A stretch of 64,000 nucleotides of DNA. Source: Bacteroidaceae bacterium (GTDB lineage: Bacteria > Bacteroidota > Bacteroidia > Bacteroidales > Bacteroidaceae). The position numbers and the translations under genes are program-made. Where the stretch lies: assembly GCA_902362595.1 (NCBI GenBank), contig CABIXF010000004.1, forward strand, positions 110,870 to 174,869, in the 5' to 3' direction. This document shows, in pieces, positions 17,190 through 25,504 of this stretch. The notes below the pieces were generated by a model. That model searched no databases and was not told the DNA's origin. It was given only the letters and a program-made list of their open reading frames with translations. Position 1 is the stretch's first letter. Each line of letters begins with the position of its first letter.

Positions 17190-18064
17190 AGATATCAATA
17201 GTTGTCCCTGTTTATAATACGGAAAAATATTTGACAGAATGTGTAAATAGTATCTTACTTCAAACTTTTACGGATTTTGAAGTTATATTGGTTGATGATG
17301 GCAGTAAGGATAAAAGCGGACAGATTTGTGATAGATTGTCGGAGACTGATTCTCGTATAAAGGTCTTTCATCAACTGAATTCAGGGGTTACGTGTGCGAG
17401 AGCTAAAGGAGTGGCTTTGGCACAAGGTGAGTGGATTTGTTTTGTTGATTCGGATGATACTCTTCCTGTGGATTCTTTGGAGAAACTGAATGCAGGCATT
17501 TGTGATAATCAGAAAATCCTGACAAAAGAATGGATTAATATCGTGGAATATCGTGAGATGTGCATTACGGGAAAAGGCGTTTATCCTGGTCCGTGGGCTA
17601 GATTGATAAGACGAAGAATATTTGATGAGAATACTTTTGCAATACCTCGTACTATTGTTAAAGGAGAGGATATGCTGATGAATATTCGTTTATCTTTTGC
17701 TTCTACTAAAGATATACATATCATTCCTTTTAGAGTATATCATTATTTATCTCATTCAGAGAGTTGTGTGCATAATTTTATTCATAACTGTGATTATGAA
17801 TATAATTTCTATAAAGAGAAACTATGTGTAATACCTCAAGGAGAACGTTTATTTTATAGGAAATATTGTATAAAGAATGCCTTGAAAGCATTGCATCGAA
17901 TTATAAGATGTTCACCTTCTGTCAAAGATTGGAAAGAATCTTTGTTTGTGGCTCAGTTGAAAAAAGATGTTGTTGCTTTTCGTTACCGTTTGTCTTTATT
18001 GGATTATGTTTTGCTTATGGTTAAAAATGATCTTCTTAATGAGATTTTCCGTAGATTACTTTAA
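17186..18064 (+). CDS. GT2 glycosyltransferase, AT-rich
   Basis: 292 residues. Typical GT2 opening KISIVVPVYNTEKYLTECVN, then EVILVDDGSKDKSGQICD (about 32-49) and the metal motif CFVDSDDTLP near 92-101. A later acidic site is VKGEDMLMNIRL. Composition is clearly poorer in G+C than its left neighbours: I counted 14 G/C among the 60 bases from 17701. It overlaps the acyltransferase gene by 4 bases and is 12 bases from the next glycosyltransferase gene. Probably adds an outer-core or O-antigen-like sugar. Donor unknown. Confidence 0.87.
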   Translation: MKISIVVPVYNTEKYLTECVNSILLQTFTDFEVILVDDGSKDKSGQICDRLSETDSRIKVFHQLNSGVTCARAKGVALAQGEWICFVDSDDTLPVDSLEKLNAGICDNQKILTKEWINIVEYREMCITGKGVYPGPWARLIRRRIFDENTFAIPRTIVKGEDMLMNIRLSFASTKDIHIIPFRVYHYLSHSESCVHNFIHNCDYEYNFYKEKLCVIPQGERLFYRKYCIKNALKALHRIIRCSPSVKDWKESLFVAQLKKDVVAFRYRLSLLDYVLLMVKNDLLNEIFRRLL

Positions 18065-18076
18065 TATCTTGATATT

Positions 18077-19096
18077 ATGAATGATTTAGAGAATAGACAG
18101 AATAGTTTCCCGCTTATTTCAATTATTGTACCGGTTTATAATGTTCAAGAGTATTTGGAACGATGTGTGGTTTCGTTGCTTCATCAAACCTATCATAACT
18201 TGGAAATCATATTGATAGACGATGGGTCAACGGATGATTCACCCAAACTTTGTAAGGAACTCCAGAATAGGGATGCTAGAATTAAATTCGTATCACAGAC
18301 AAATCAGGGTATTGGGGCCGTTCGGAATTTAGGGCTATCTATGGCACATGGAGAATATGTGGGTTTCGTTGATAGTGATGACTGGGTGGATGAGGATATG
18401 TATGAATCTTTGTTGAAATTGATGCTTGAAAGGAATGCGGATGTGGTTTGTTGCGCGCATTACAGAGAAGGAGAGATAGATGGAAAGATTGAAATGGTAG
18501 GAGCAGGTTCTAAAGTTATTGAATTTACTCGTCAAGAGGCCTTTGAAGCTTTAAGATGTGAGCGGTTTATTTTAAACTTCTTGTGGGATAAACTGTTTAG
18601 ACGTGACCTCTTTTCTGAAATAAATTTTCCTCATGAACACAAGTTCGAGGATCTTATTGTTTCTCCTCAATGGTTGTGTAAAGTAACAAAAGTTGTATAT
18701 AGTCCACAGCCTAAATATCATTATTCTATTCGTGTGGGGAGTTTGACAAATAGACCCGTTGGGGATGAAATGAAGTGGCGATATGATATGGTTAAGGCAT
18801 TATCTGAGCAGCAAGCCTTTTGTAAAAAATACCATTTATGGGAAAAAGCGTCTAGCAAATTATTTCGTACTTGTGTTCATTTACTTAATAGATTATTGTT
18901 TTTACCTCTGACTCCAGAGTATAAACAAATGCATGCCTTTTGCATGCAAATAATAAAAGAGAAAGATTCTGTAAAAGGACTTGGAATGAATTATCGGTTG
19001 AAGAAATATATGTTGACTAATTGCTGGTGTATATATTCAACTTTATATTATTATTCTAAGATGTTACTTTCTTATAGGAGAAAAAAGAAACATTAG
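18077..19096 (+). CDS. GT2 glycosyltransferase, AT-rich
   Basis: 339 residues, paralogous in its first 110 residues to the gene before it. It has LISIIVPVYNVQEYLERCV, EIILIDDGSTDDSPKLC, GIGAVRNLGLSMAHGEY, and metal motif GFVDSDDWVDEDMY near 97-110. The second acidic site is FEDLIVSPQWL. The C-terminus ends in a basic tail (YRRKKKH). Like its partner it is AT-rich. It ends 16 bases before the converging DUF5672 gene, and I see no terminator between them. Confidence 0.87.
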   Translation: MNDLENRQNSFPLISIIVPVYNVQEYLERCVVSLLHQTYHNLEIILIDDGSTDDSPKLCKELQNRDARIKFVSQTNQGIGAVRNLGLSMAHGEYVGFVDSDDWVDEDMYESLLKLMLERNADVVCCAHYREGEIDGKIEMVGAGSKVIEFTRQEAFEALRCERFILNFLWDKLFRRDLFSEINFPHEHKFEDLIVSPQWLCKVTKVVYSPQPKYHYSIRVGSLTNRPVGDEMKWRYDMVKALSEQQAFCKKYHLWEKASSKLFRTCVHLLNRLLFLPLTPEYKQMHAFCMQIIKEKDSVKGLGMNYRLKKYMLTNCWCIYSTLYYYSKMLLSYRRKKKH

Positions 19097-19112
19097 CATG
19101 TTATGAATCCAA

Positions 19113-19898
19113 TTATTGAGTGATGCAAGGAATAAACGGTTTCCAGAATTTCATGCGGCTTTTGTGCATGAAGCCATGGCATCCCATCGGCAGTTGTTGA
19201 TGGTTCAGCTGGTAGCACACTCTGGGCTTTAAGTCGAAGGCGAATTGCAGGGCAGTCTCTACGCTCGGATACCGGAAATCTGTCGGGACCAAGGCCCAGA
19301 AAATATCTTCATTGTGCATGGAGTCGGCCTGGCTGTTGAAATATTGTATCTCTTTGGCATATTGCCGGCAGGCTTTGCGGAAGGCAGACACCTTCCGGAG
19401 ACACAGTCCTCCGTTGCCGATTTTGTCATACATTTGCAGGCGGGAAATCTTGTTCGGCGAAGTACACAGCCATTTCTTCAGCTGGATGAACTGTTTCATC
19501 GGGAAATGTTTGTATCGGGGGCGTGTAGGCCACGGAGCCGCTATCAGGTCGTAGTCAGCCTGGCACCACTGCTGCAGCTGGTCACTGAAAATCCACGCAT
19601 CGGTATGGCAGATTAAGATATAGTCTGTATCGTCAAACAGCTGGTAGAAAGCTTCCGACATCATCATCTCATTGTAGCCGGCGATACCTATTTTCGTACC
19701 CAGCCAGTCGGTCGATACCCGGACAGTTTCGGCTTGGGGATACGTTTGCGTATAATGTGCGATATTCAATCCCTCGGGAGCAAGAAACACAATCGGGTAG
19801 GCCGCCAGTTTTTCCATATTGTTGGCCAGTGCGGCATTTTCCCAGCTGTTCAGAGTTTCTTTATAGAAAGGTATGATGATTTTTACCAGTTGTTTCAT
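19113..19898 (-). CDS. DUF5672 family protein, probable glycosyltransferase
   Basis: 261 residues from the ATG giving MKQLVKIIIPFYK. An upstream ATG at 19919 would add seven residues and overlap the preceding gene, so I prefer the inner start. It matches DUF5672: YILICHTDAWIFSDQLQQW carries a DxD-like acidic site, WPTRPRYKHF and GNGGLCLRKVSAFR follow, and HNEDIFWALV lies near residue 205. This order resembles GT-A transferases, with GNGG as acceptor loop. It lies directly downstream of a GT8 gene on the same strand, so both probably build the same glycan. Confidence 0.8.
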   Translation of the reverse strand: MKQLVKIIIPFYKETLNSWENAALANNMEKLAAYPIVFLAPEGLNIAHYTQTYPQAETVRVSTDWLGTKIGIAGYNEMMMSEAFYQLFDDTDYILICHTDAWIFSDQLQQWCQADYDLIAAPWPTRPRYKHFPMKQFIQLKKWLCTSPNKISRLQMYDKIGNGGLCLRKVSAFRKACRQYAKEIQYFNSQADSMHNEDIFWALVPTDFRYPSVETALQFAFDLKPRVCYQLNHQQLPMGCHGFMHKSRMKFWKPFIPCITQ

Positions 19899-19908
19899 AG
19901 GGGCTGTT

Positions 19909-20835
19909 TTAGAGGACATTTAATTGGATGTATTTGGGTTTGCGCAATCCTATATAGAAAGGCAGCAGCCGGAAGAAGCGTTTCAACCGGTTGACCGGAT
20001 TGTGCAACACCCGTTGCCCTTTCCAGGGGGTCAGGTCAAGGTATTTGAAGTAGACTTCTCTGAGAGGATGCTGGCTGTCATATTCCCACGGCTTCCGGTT
20101 AGTGTAATGCAGAATGACAGGGTGCTTCAATATATCCGCAAATTTCTTTCGCCAAGCTTCATCCATTTGTTTGGGGCGGCGATAAAACGCGTCCTGCACA
20201 TTCCATTTCAAGTCCACCAATATTTTGTTCTTGTGCAAGATGCTGTTCAGTAAGTCCTGGTCGTTGAATAAGATACGTTCCGGGTATTTATGGAAATAGT
20301 CTACACAGGCATGCGCCACATCATTCTTGCGCCAATAATCCAGGTTGATTAAAAGTACTCCCGCATTGAAATAAGAATCTTCCATAGGATATTTCAGAAT
20401 CTCATAGCGTGCCGCCTCATCGCAACCCATATCGGCTACGGCCACCACTCCTGTTTCATCGCTCAGTGGCGTATTCCAGTATTCAGAAATGTCTCCCACG
20501 ATAACGATGTCGCAATCCAGATAGAGCAGACGGTCGATATCAGCAGGAAGCAGTTCGGAAAGAATGCAGCGATAATAAGTAGCCATGGAAATGCGTTTGC
20601 TGAACTTGCGGATGGTGAACCCTTCCAGCAGCTTGATGTCTGGTTCGTAGAAGCAAACCTGGTTCCCGTAGGGAGCAGCCAAGTCAATCAGTGTTTTTTT
20701 CTCTGCCTCCGACAAGTCACGGGCAATGATATGAGCTGTGATGGGCTCTTTCCGGTTGTTTTCAAATAGTGAAACTAAGGTTACCGCACAGTGGCGTACG
20801 TAATTGCTGTCTATGTTGCAAGCGATGTGTATCAT
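19909..20835 (-). CDS. GT8 glycosyltransferase
   Basis: 308 residues, of the family that includes lipopolysaccharide glucosyl/galactosyltransferases such as WaaI/WaaJ and LgtC. The start IHIACNIDSNYVRHCAVTLVSLFENN is typical. The DxD metal motif is in LLYLDCDIVIVGD near 102-114. SYFNAGVLLINLDYWR near 152-167 and FNDQDLLNSIL near 192 are family landmarks, and ILHYTNRKPW carries the late His. The C-terminus is basic. First gene of a two-gene unit with the DUF5672 gene. Confidence 0.92.
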   Translation of the reverse strand: MIHIACNIDSNYVRHCAVTLVSLFENNRKEPITAHIIARDLSEAEKKTLIDLAAPYGNQVCFYEPDIKLLEGFTIRKFSKRISMATYYRCILSELLPADIDRLLYLDCDIVIVGDISEYWNTPLSDETGVVAVADMGCDEAARYEILKYPMEDSYFNAGVLLINLDYWRKNDVAHACVDYFHKYPERILFNDQDLLNSILHKNKILVDLKWNVQDAFYRRPKQMDEAWRKKFADILKHPVILHYTNRKPWEYDSQHPLREVYFKYLDLTPWKGQRVLHNPVNRLKRFFRLLPFYIGLRKPKYIQLNVL

Positions 20836-20865
20836 GCTTTATGAAGGGGTTTTGCATTCATTTTT

Positions 20866-20905
20866 GCAAAGATATAAGATATTCACATAAAAGCACTATC
20901 TTTGT
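20866..20905. promoter_or_regulatory. Divergent -7 elements for the GT8 and GT90 genes
   Basis: On the reverse strand TATCTTTGC lies at 20866-20874, 31 bases before the GT8 gene. On the forward strand TATCTTTGT lies at 20897-20905, 39 bases before the GT90 gene. The two cores are 22 bases apart, so polymerases would compete or be coordinated. Confidence 0.6.
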
Positions 20906-20943
20906 CTGGAAACATTTATTCATCCAGATAACAACCTACGATT

Positions 20944-21954
20944 ATGTCTGACAACATCCTGTATAAACTGCACAGCGGAAAACCTAATAAGTTTTTGGAC
21001 TTTGTAAAGAATTTCTCCGGCTTACTGATTCCCGACGGATGGTATCGTAGCCGGCGTGAAAGCATGTTGGCCAAAGCCCGTCGTCGTCCGGACTATGCGT
21101 ATATGCAGAAGCGTGTGGCGTATTATATTCGTATCCAGTCGCCTTGGCATATTTCAGCGGAGGATAAGCTGACCCGTGACCGGAGCTGGATTCATTACAC
21201 CGGGGCCATTGGCGATTACCGGCGGAAAATGTTTCATACAGCCTATTATTTTGACCAACATGACGTGACTCGCTGGTTTCCCCGTACGCTGCGGTGGAAT
21301 TTCTGTCCGGGTGATGTGTATTTCACTCCGGAAGTACCCACGGTTGTGAAAAGTCGTCTGCTGGCTGCCGATAACCAGAATTCTGTGGTGTTGAAGTTGG
21401 ACAAACTGCGCCATTTCATGTTTGTACACGATGTAAAATCATTTCGGGAGAAGAAAGATTGTGCCATTTTCCGGGGAAAGATTCGCCAGAGCCGCTTGCG
21501 GACCTGTTTCCTGGAAAAATTCTTTGGCAACCCGTTGTGCGACTGCGGAGTGGTAGGGCGGAATGAGGGCTGTCCGGAAGAGTGGATGACTCCCAAGAAA
21601 ACGATACGGGAACACCTGGACTATAAGTTTATCATGGCGATTGAAGGAAACGACGTGGCCTCCAACCTGAAATGGGTGATGTCGTCAAATTCGTTGGCGG
21701 TGATGCCGCGTCCCACCTGTGAAACGTGGTTTATGGAAGGTACCCTGATTCCTGATTATCACTATGTGGAAGTGAAGGACGATTTCTCAGACTTGGAAGA
21801 AAAGCTGCACTATTACATTACCCATCCGGAAAAAGCGGAAGAGATTATCGCTCATGCCCATGAATATGTGGCGCAGTTCCGCGACAAGAAGCGGGAAGAG
21901 CTGTTGCAAGTGATGGTGATGGAGCACTACTTCAAGACAAGCGGACAGTTATAA
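20944..21954 (+). CDS. GT90 (CAP10-like) glycosyltransferase
   Basis: 336 residues. GT90 enzymes transfer xylose, glucose or similar sugars; bacterial ones occur in lipopolysaccharide or capsule loci. Supporting stretches are CAIFRGKIRQSRLR near 170-183, LDYKFIMAIEGNDVASNLKWVMSSNS near 222-247 (the nucleotide-sugar site), and CETWFMEGTLIPDYHYVEV near 259-277. It has no signal peptide. Single gene, ended by an exceptionally long palindromic terminator. Confidence 0.85.
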   Translation: MSDNILYKLHSGKPNKFLDFVKNFSGLLIPDGWYRSRRESMLAKARRRPDYAYMQKRVAYYIRIQSPWHISAEDKLTRDRSWIHYTGAIGDYRRKMFHTAYYFDQHDVTRWFPRTLRWNFCPGDVYFTPEVPTVVKSRLLAADNQNSVVLKLDKLRHFMFVHDVKSFREKKDCAIFRGKIRQSRLRTCFLEKFFGNPLCDCGVVGRNEGCPEEWMTPKKTIREHLDYKFIMAIEGNDVASNLKWVMSSNSLAVMPRPTCETWFMEGTLIPDYHYVEVKDDFSDLEEKLHYYITHPEKAEEIIAHAHEYVAQFRDKKREELLQVMVMEHYFKTSGQL

Positions 21955-21963
21955 TGGTACTCG

Positions 21964-22010
21964 ATACAAACAGAAAAAGGGAAGATTATCTTCCCTTTTT
22001 CTGTTTGTAT
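21964..22010. terminator. Near-complete 23-bp palindrome, bidirectional terminator
   Basis: Bases 21964-21986 are the exact reverse complement of 21988-22010, leaving only T at the centre; in practice about 21 bp of stem with a 5-base loop. Poly-A and poly-T tracts lie inside the arms. The right arm contains the last seven codons and stop of the converging phosphoesterase gene. Confidence 0.88.
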
Positions 22011-23344
22011 GCATTGATTCGTTCCATATATTCCTGGTCTTTCTTATTGCCGGTAGCGGGGGTGAAGTTCAGGTTCTCCGGAATGTCCTTTCCTTCGTCC
22101 AATAGTCGGGCCTGTCCTTTGTCCTTGACAATCTTGACACAATCGTACAGGCTTCCGGTGGAGGCGTCAAAAGCATTCATGGTCAAGGTATCCCCTTGCA
22201 CCTGTATCTGCTGGTAGTATTTCCCGTCGATGCCGAACTTGTCGAAACCTTCTCCAAAGTAAATGCGGTAGATTTTAGGGGAACAGTGGCTGACGGTGTA
22301 CAGCGGAGTCGCAGGGTTCCCTTCTTTGTCGTGGAGTGTCATTCTGCCGTAGGAGTGTTCGTGTCCTTGCAGTACCAGGTCTACCTGATGTTCCTGAATC
22401 AAGGAGTTGAATATGGATTTCTGTATGAGGTTGTTGTATTTTCCCTTGATGGAATACAGTGGATGGTGCAATACTACGATTTTCCAGCGTGCAGTACTTT
22501 TTTCCAGCTGTTCTTTCAGCCATTTCCGCTGGGTCCACAAGTAAAAGAACTCGCGGTTGCTGTCCAGACAAAACAGTTGCATGTCATTGTATTTCAGTGT
22601 GTACACCTGGTTCTCTCCCACCATGGAGTCCAGATAATAAGAGAAAATCAGTGAAAAGCGGCGTTCCAGTTTGCGAATCGGATATTTCAAATAGTCATGA
22701 TTGCCGGTCACGGTCAGGATGGGGAGGCATTGGGCTATGGAATCCAGGCCACGGAAGGTTTCTCCCCAGTATGCGTCGATGGGCCGTTCGGTAAGGTCGC
22801 CTCCACATACCAGAAATTCCGTTTCCGGATGTGCCTGTAAGGCTTTCTTCAGGAAATAGTTGGTTTGCCCATGGATGGAGTCCTGCACGTCGCCTACATA
22901 AAGAAAACTGTAACGGTCTGCATCAGACTGGTTGTGAGTCTGGAAATGATACCATGCAGAATATTTTCCGTCGCTGCACACGCGGTAACGGTAGTAGCGT
23001 GAGGGTCTCAGGGAACGCAGACGGGCCACATAATAAGCGGCTTTTCCACTGCGCGATTGGAACGTCTCTCCTTGGGCCTTGATGTAAAGGGTATCTTTTG
23101 TAAGGGTATCCGTGAGTTCTACATGAGAAGGATGGACAACGGAGTCATATTGCCAGCTGATATTGCGCGACAAAGCGTCTTTATCACCGAAAGTCAGAAG
23201 GACTCTTCCCGGTTCGCTCAACGGGCTGTAGGGAGGTTCAGGCGGATTGCCGAACCAGGCATTCCAACGGGAGTTCACCCAGCAGGTCAAGGCAATGAGA
23301 AGGACGACCGTGATACTTAGTTTGATGACGTTTCTTTTTTTCAT
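21986..23344 (-). CDS. Membrane-anchored metallophosphoesterase, purple acid phosphatase-like
   Basis: 452 residues. An N-terminal signal anchor (VIKLSITVVLLIALTCWV) directs it to the periplasm. Residues about 35-135 form a fibronectin-like sandwich. The two-metal calcineurin-like core follows: YVGDVQDS near 150, GGDLTER near 180, GNHDYLKYP near 214, LHHPLYS near 293, and GHEHSYGRM near 325. This matches the GD, GNHD, H, GHxH series. The C-terminus is Lys-rich and encoded within the terminator stem. It neighbours an LtaS-like gene but on the opposite strand. Phosphoester substrate unknown. Confidence 0.88.
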   Translation of the reverse strand: MKKRNVIKLSITVVLLIALTCWVNSRWNAWFGNPPEPPYSPLSEPGRVLLTFGDKDALSRNISWQYDSVVHPSHVELTDTLTKDTLYIKAQGETFQSRSGKAAYYVARLRSLRPSRYYRYRVCSDGKYSAWYHFQTHNQSDADRYSFLYVGDVQDSIHGQTNYFLKKALQAHPETEFLVCGGDLTERPIDAYWGETFRGLDSIAQCLPILTVTGNHDYLKYPIRKLERRFSLIFSYYLDSMVGENQVYTLKYNDMQLFCLDSNREFFYLWTQRKWLKEQLEKSTARWKIVVLHHPLYSIKGKYNNLIQKSIFNSLIQEHQVDLVLQGHEHSYGRMTLHDKEGNPATPLYTVSHCSPKIYRIYFGEGFDKFGIDGKYYQQIQVQGDTLTMNAFDASTGSLYDCVKIVKDKGQARLLDEGKDIPENLNFTPATGNKKDQEYMERINAYKQKKGR

Positions 23345-23371
23345 GTATCTAAAGATTTATATAGTGAAGTT

Positions 23372-23429
23372 GCAAAGATATAAATAAACTGCGATTTTTA
23401 TGGGTTTGCAAAAATATAACTAACTTTAC
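23372..23429. promoter_or_regulatory. Divergent -7 elements for phosphoesterase and LtaS-like genes
   Basis: Reverse-strand TATCTTTGC lies at 23372-23380, 28 bases before the phosphoesterase. Forward TAACTTTAC lies at 23421-23429, 16 bases before the LtaS-like gene. A second reverse match, TATTTTTGC, lies at 23408-23416. Confidence 0.5.
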
Positions 23430-23444
23430 AGCCCTAAAAATTAA

Positions 23445-25421
23445 ATGGATATGATGAACAAGAGCCTTTTTTCGAATGTGCTTTCGCTGGCATGGAACTT
23501 ATTGATGGTCTATGTGTGCTATTTTGTGTGCCGTCTGACTTTCTTGTTGACCAATTTCAATTTGTTTAGTGAACAGTTTGAATGGGGATACATGTGTCGC
23601 CTGTTTGGAGCCGGAGTGATTTTTGACACCACAGCCATCCTTTATATCAATGCGTTGTTTATCCTTTTGTTTCTGTTTCCTTTTCATTGGAAAGAAAGTA
23701 AAGGTTTCTATCAGGTGGTCCGGTGGGTGTTTGTCGTGGCAAATACTTTCTTCCTGATAGCCAATCTGGTGGATTGTGTGTATTTCCGTTTTTCCGGACG
23801 ACGTACCACCATGTCTGTGTTCCAGGAGTTCAGCCATGAGGCCGGAGGCAATCTGACTTCCATCATTTTGAAAGAGTTCGCGGCCAACTGGTACCTGGTG
23901 TTGCTGGCAGCCGCGCTGGCTTATTTCCTGTATAAGGTGTATCGGGCGCCCCGTCCGCAGGTGTCGGGCAAGAAATGGGGGTATTATGTCCTGCAGACCG
24001 TCACTTTGCTGGTGGCCATTCCGCTTGTCGTGTTTGGCATGCGTGGGGGAATGACTGCTGCCACCCGTCCCATCACCATCAGCAACGCCAATCAGTATGC
24101 CGACCGTCCGGTAGATGCGTGTCTGGTGCTGAACACGCCTTTTTCTTTGTTCCGTACTTTGGGAAAGAAGGCGTTTATTACCCCTCAGTATATGACAGAT
24201 GCCGAAGCCGAGAAGGTGTACACTCCGCTGCATGTACCGGCCGATTCGGTACAGTTCCGCCCGATGAATGTAGTAGTGCTGATTGTGGAAAGTTTCAGCA
24301 AGGAGTTTGTGGGCAGCTTCAATCGAAGTTTGGACAATGGAACCTACAAAGGATATACGCCGTTTCTGGATTCCTTGCTGACCAAGGGACTGACGTTTGA
24401 ATATTCATATAGCAACGGACGGAAGAGTATTGACGGCATGCCGTCGGTTTTGTCTTCTATTCCGAGTTTCGTAGAGCCGTTTTTCCTGACGCCGGCTTCC
24501 TTGAACGATGTGTCAAGCCTGGCACGGGAGCTGAAGCGCAAGGGATATTATTCCGCTTTCTTCCATGGAGCGATGAACGGTTCCATGGGCTTCCAGGCGT
24601 TTGCCAACTCCGTTGGTTTTGATAGTTATTGGGGAAGAACGGAATACAATGAAGATTCAGATTTCCAGGGTGACAAGGACTTTGATGGCACTTGGGCCAT
24701 TTGGGACGAGGAGTTCCTGCAGTTCTACTGCAAGCGCATGAGCAAATTCAAGCAACCTTTCATCACGTCGGTGTTTACGGCTACTTCGCATAATCCGTAT
24801 GCGCTGCCTGAGCGTTATAAGAATGTCTTTCCGAAAGGGACTCATCCGATTCATGAGTGCATTGGCTATACGGATAATGCCTTGCGGCATTTCTTTGCTA
24901 CCGCATCCCGCCAGCCTTGGTTTAAAAACACGCTTTTTGTCCTGACGGCCGACCATGCCAGCATGAATGAGCATCCGGAATATGTGACCGACTTGGGAGC
25001 TTATAAGGTACCGATTTTATTTTATGCACCCGGCATGCCGGAATTGAAAGGCTGGGACAAGGAGAAAATTGTGGAGCAAATAGACATCATGCCGACAGTG
25101 TTGGGCATTCTGGGGTATGATTATCCGTATGTCGGTTTCGGGCAGGATGCGCTTCATACGTCATCGGCGGAGAAATTCGCGGTGAACTATATCAACGGAA
25201 GCGGCATCTACCAGTTCCTGAAAGGCGATTACCTGATTCAGTTCGACGGGGAGAAAGTGATTCATGCCTACCGTTTCCGTACGGATGTGCTGATGAAGGA
25301 CGATGTGAAAGACACCATGCCGCAAGATACCTTGAAGGCGATGGAAACTCAGTTGAAGTCCCTCATCCAGCAATACATGGAGCGGATGAACGGCAACAAC
25401 CTGGTATATCGGGAAAAATAA
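23445..25421 (+). CDS. LtaS/MdoB-type phosphoglycerol or phosphoethanolamine transferase
   Basis: 658 residues, inner membrane with a periplasmic catalytic domain. Hydrophobic segments lie near 15-40, 55-80, 92-112, 148-165 and 180-200. The alkaline-phosphatase-superfamily domain begins near 273: VVVLIVESFSKEFVG supplies the metal Glu (282), NGRKSIDGMPSVL the nucleophile position (Ser about 328, where LtaS has Thr), then LTADHASMNEHPEY and the late metal residues. Gram-negative bacteria do not make lipoteichoic acid, so a glycan or lipid modification is the likelier job. The neighbouring glycan locus supports lipopolysaccharide decoration, as inference. Confidence 0.87.
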   Translation: MDMMNKSLFSNVLSLAWNLLMVYVCYFVCRLTFLLTNFNLFSEQFEWGYMCRLFGAGVIFDTTAILYINALFILLFLFPFHWKESKGFYQVVRWVFVVANTFFLIANLVDCVYFRFSGRRTTMSVFQEFSHEAGGNLTSIILKEFAANWYLVLLAAALAYFLYKVYRAPRPQVSGKKWGYYVLQTVTLLVAIPLVVFGMRGGMTAATRPITISNANQYADRPVDACLVLNTPFSLFRTLGKKAFITPQYMTDAEAEKVYTPLHVPADSVQFRPMNVVVLIVESFSKEFVGSFNRSLDNGTYKGYTPFLDSLLTKGLTFEYSYSNGRKSIDGMPSVLSSIPSFVEPFFLTPASLNDVSSLARELKRKGYYSAFFHGAMNGSMGFQAFANSVGFDSYWGRTEYNEDSDFQGDKDFDGTWAIWDEEFLQFYCKRMSKFKQPFITSVFTATSHNPYALPERYKNVFPKGTHPIHECIGYTDNALRHFFATASRQPWFKNTLFVLTADHASMNEHPEYVTDLGAYKVPILFYAPGMPELKGWDKEKIVEQIDIMPTVLGILGYDYPYVGFGQDALHTSSAEKFAVNYINGSGIYQFLKGDYLIQFDGEKVIHAYRFRTDVLMKDDVKDTMPQDTLKAMETQLKSLIQQYMERMNGNNLVYREK

Positions 25422-25439
25422 AAAAGGACAGCAGATAAA

Positions 25440-25486
25440 AAATCCGGGCTTTCAAAGGGAGATTCCTCGAAAGCCCGGATTTCTTT
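25440..25486. terminator. 14-bp bidirectional terminator
   Basis: AAATCCGGGCTTTC (25440-25453) pairs with GAAAGCCCGGATTT (25469-25482) and is followed by T-rich sequence. It separates the LtaS-like gene from converging typA. Confidence 0.9.
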
Positions 25487-25504
25487 TATATAAACAATGT
25501 ATGT

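Noticed and set aside
23445..25421. True lipoteichoic acid synthase
   Set aside because: The genome is Gram-negative by many markers (SusC, lipid A acyltransferase, Kdo isomerase); the family also includes phosphoglycerol and phosphoethanolamine transferases.
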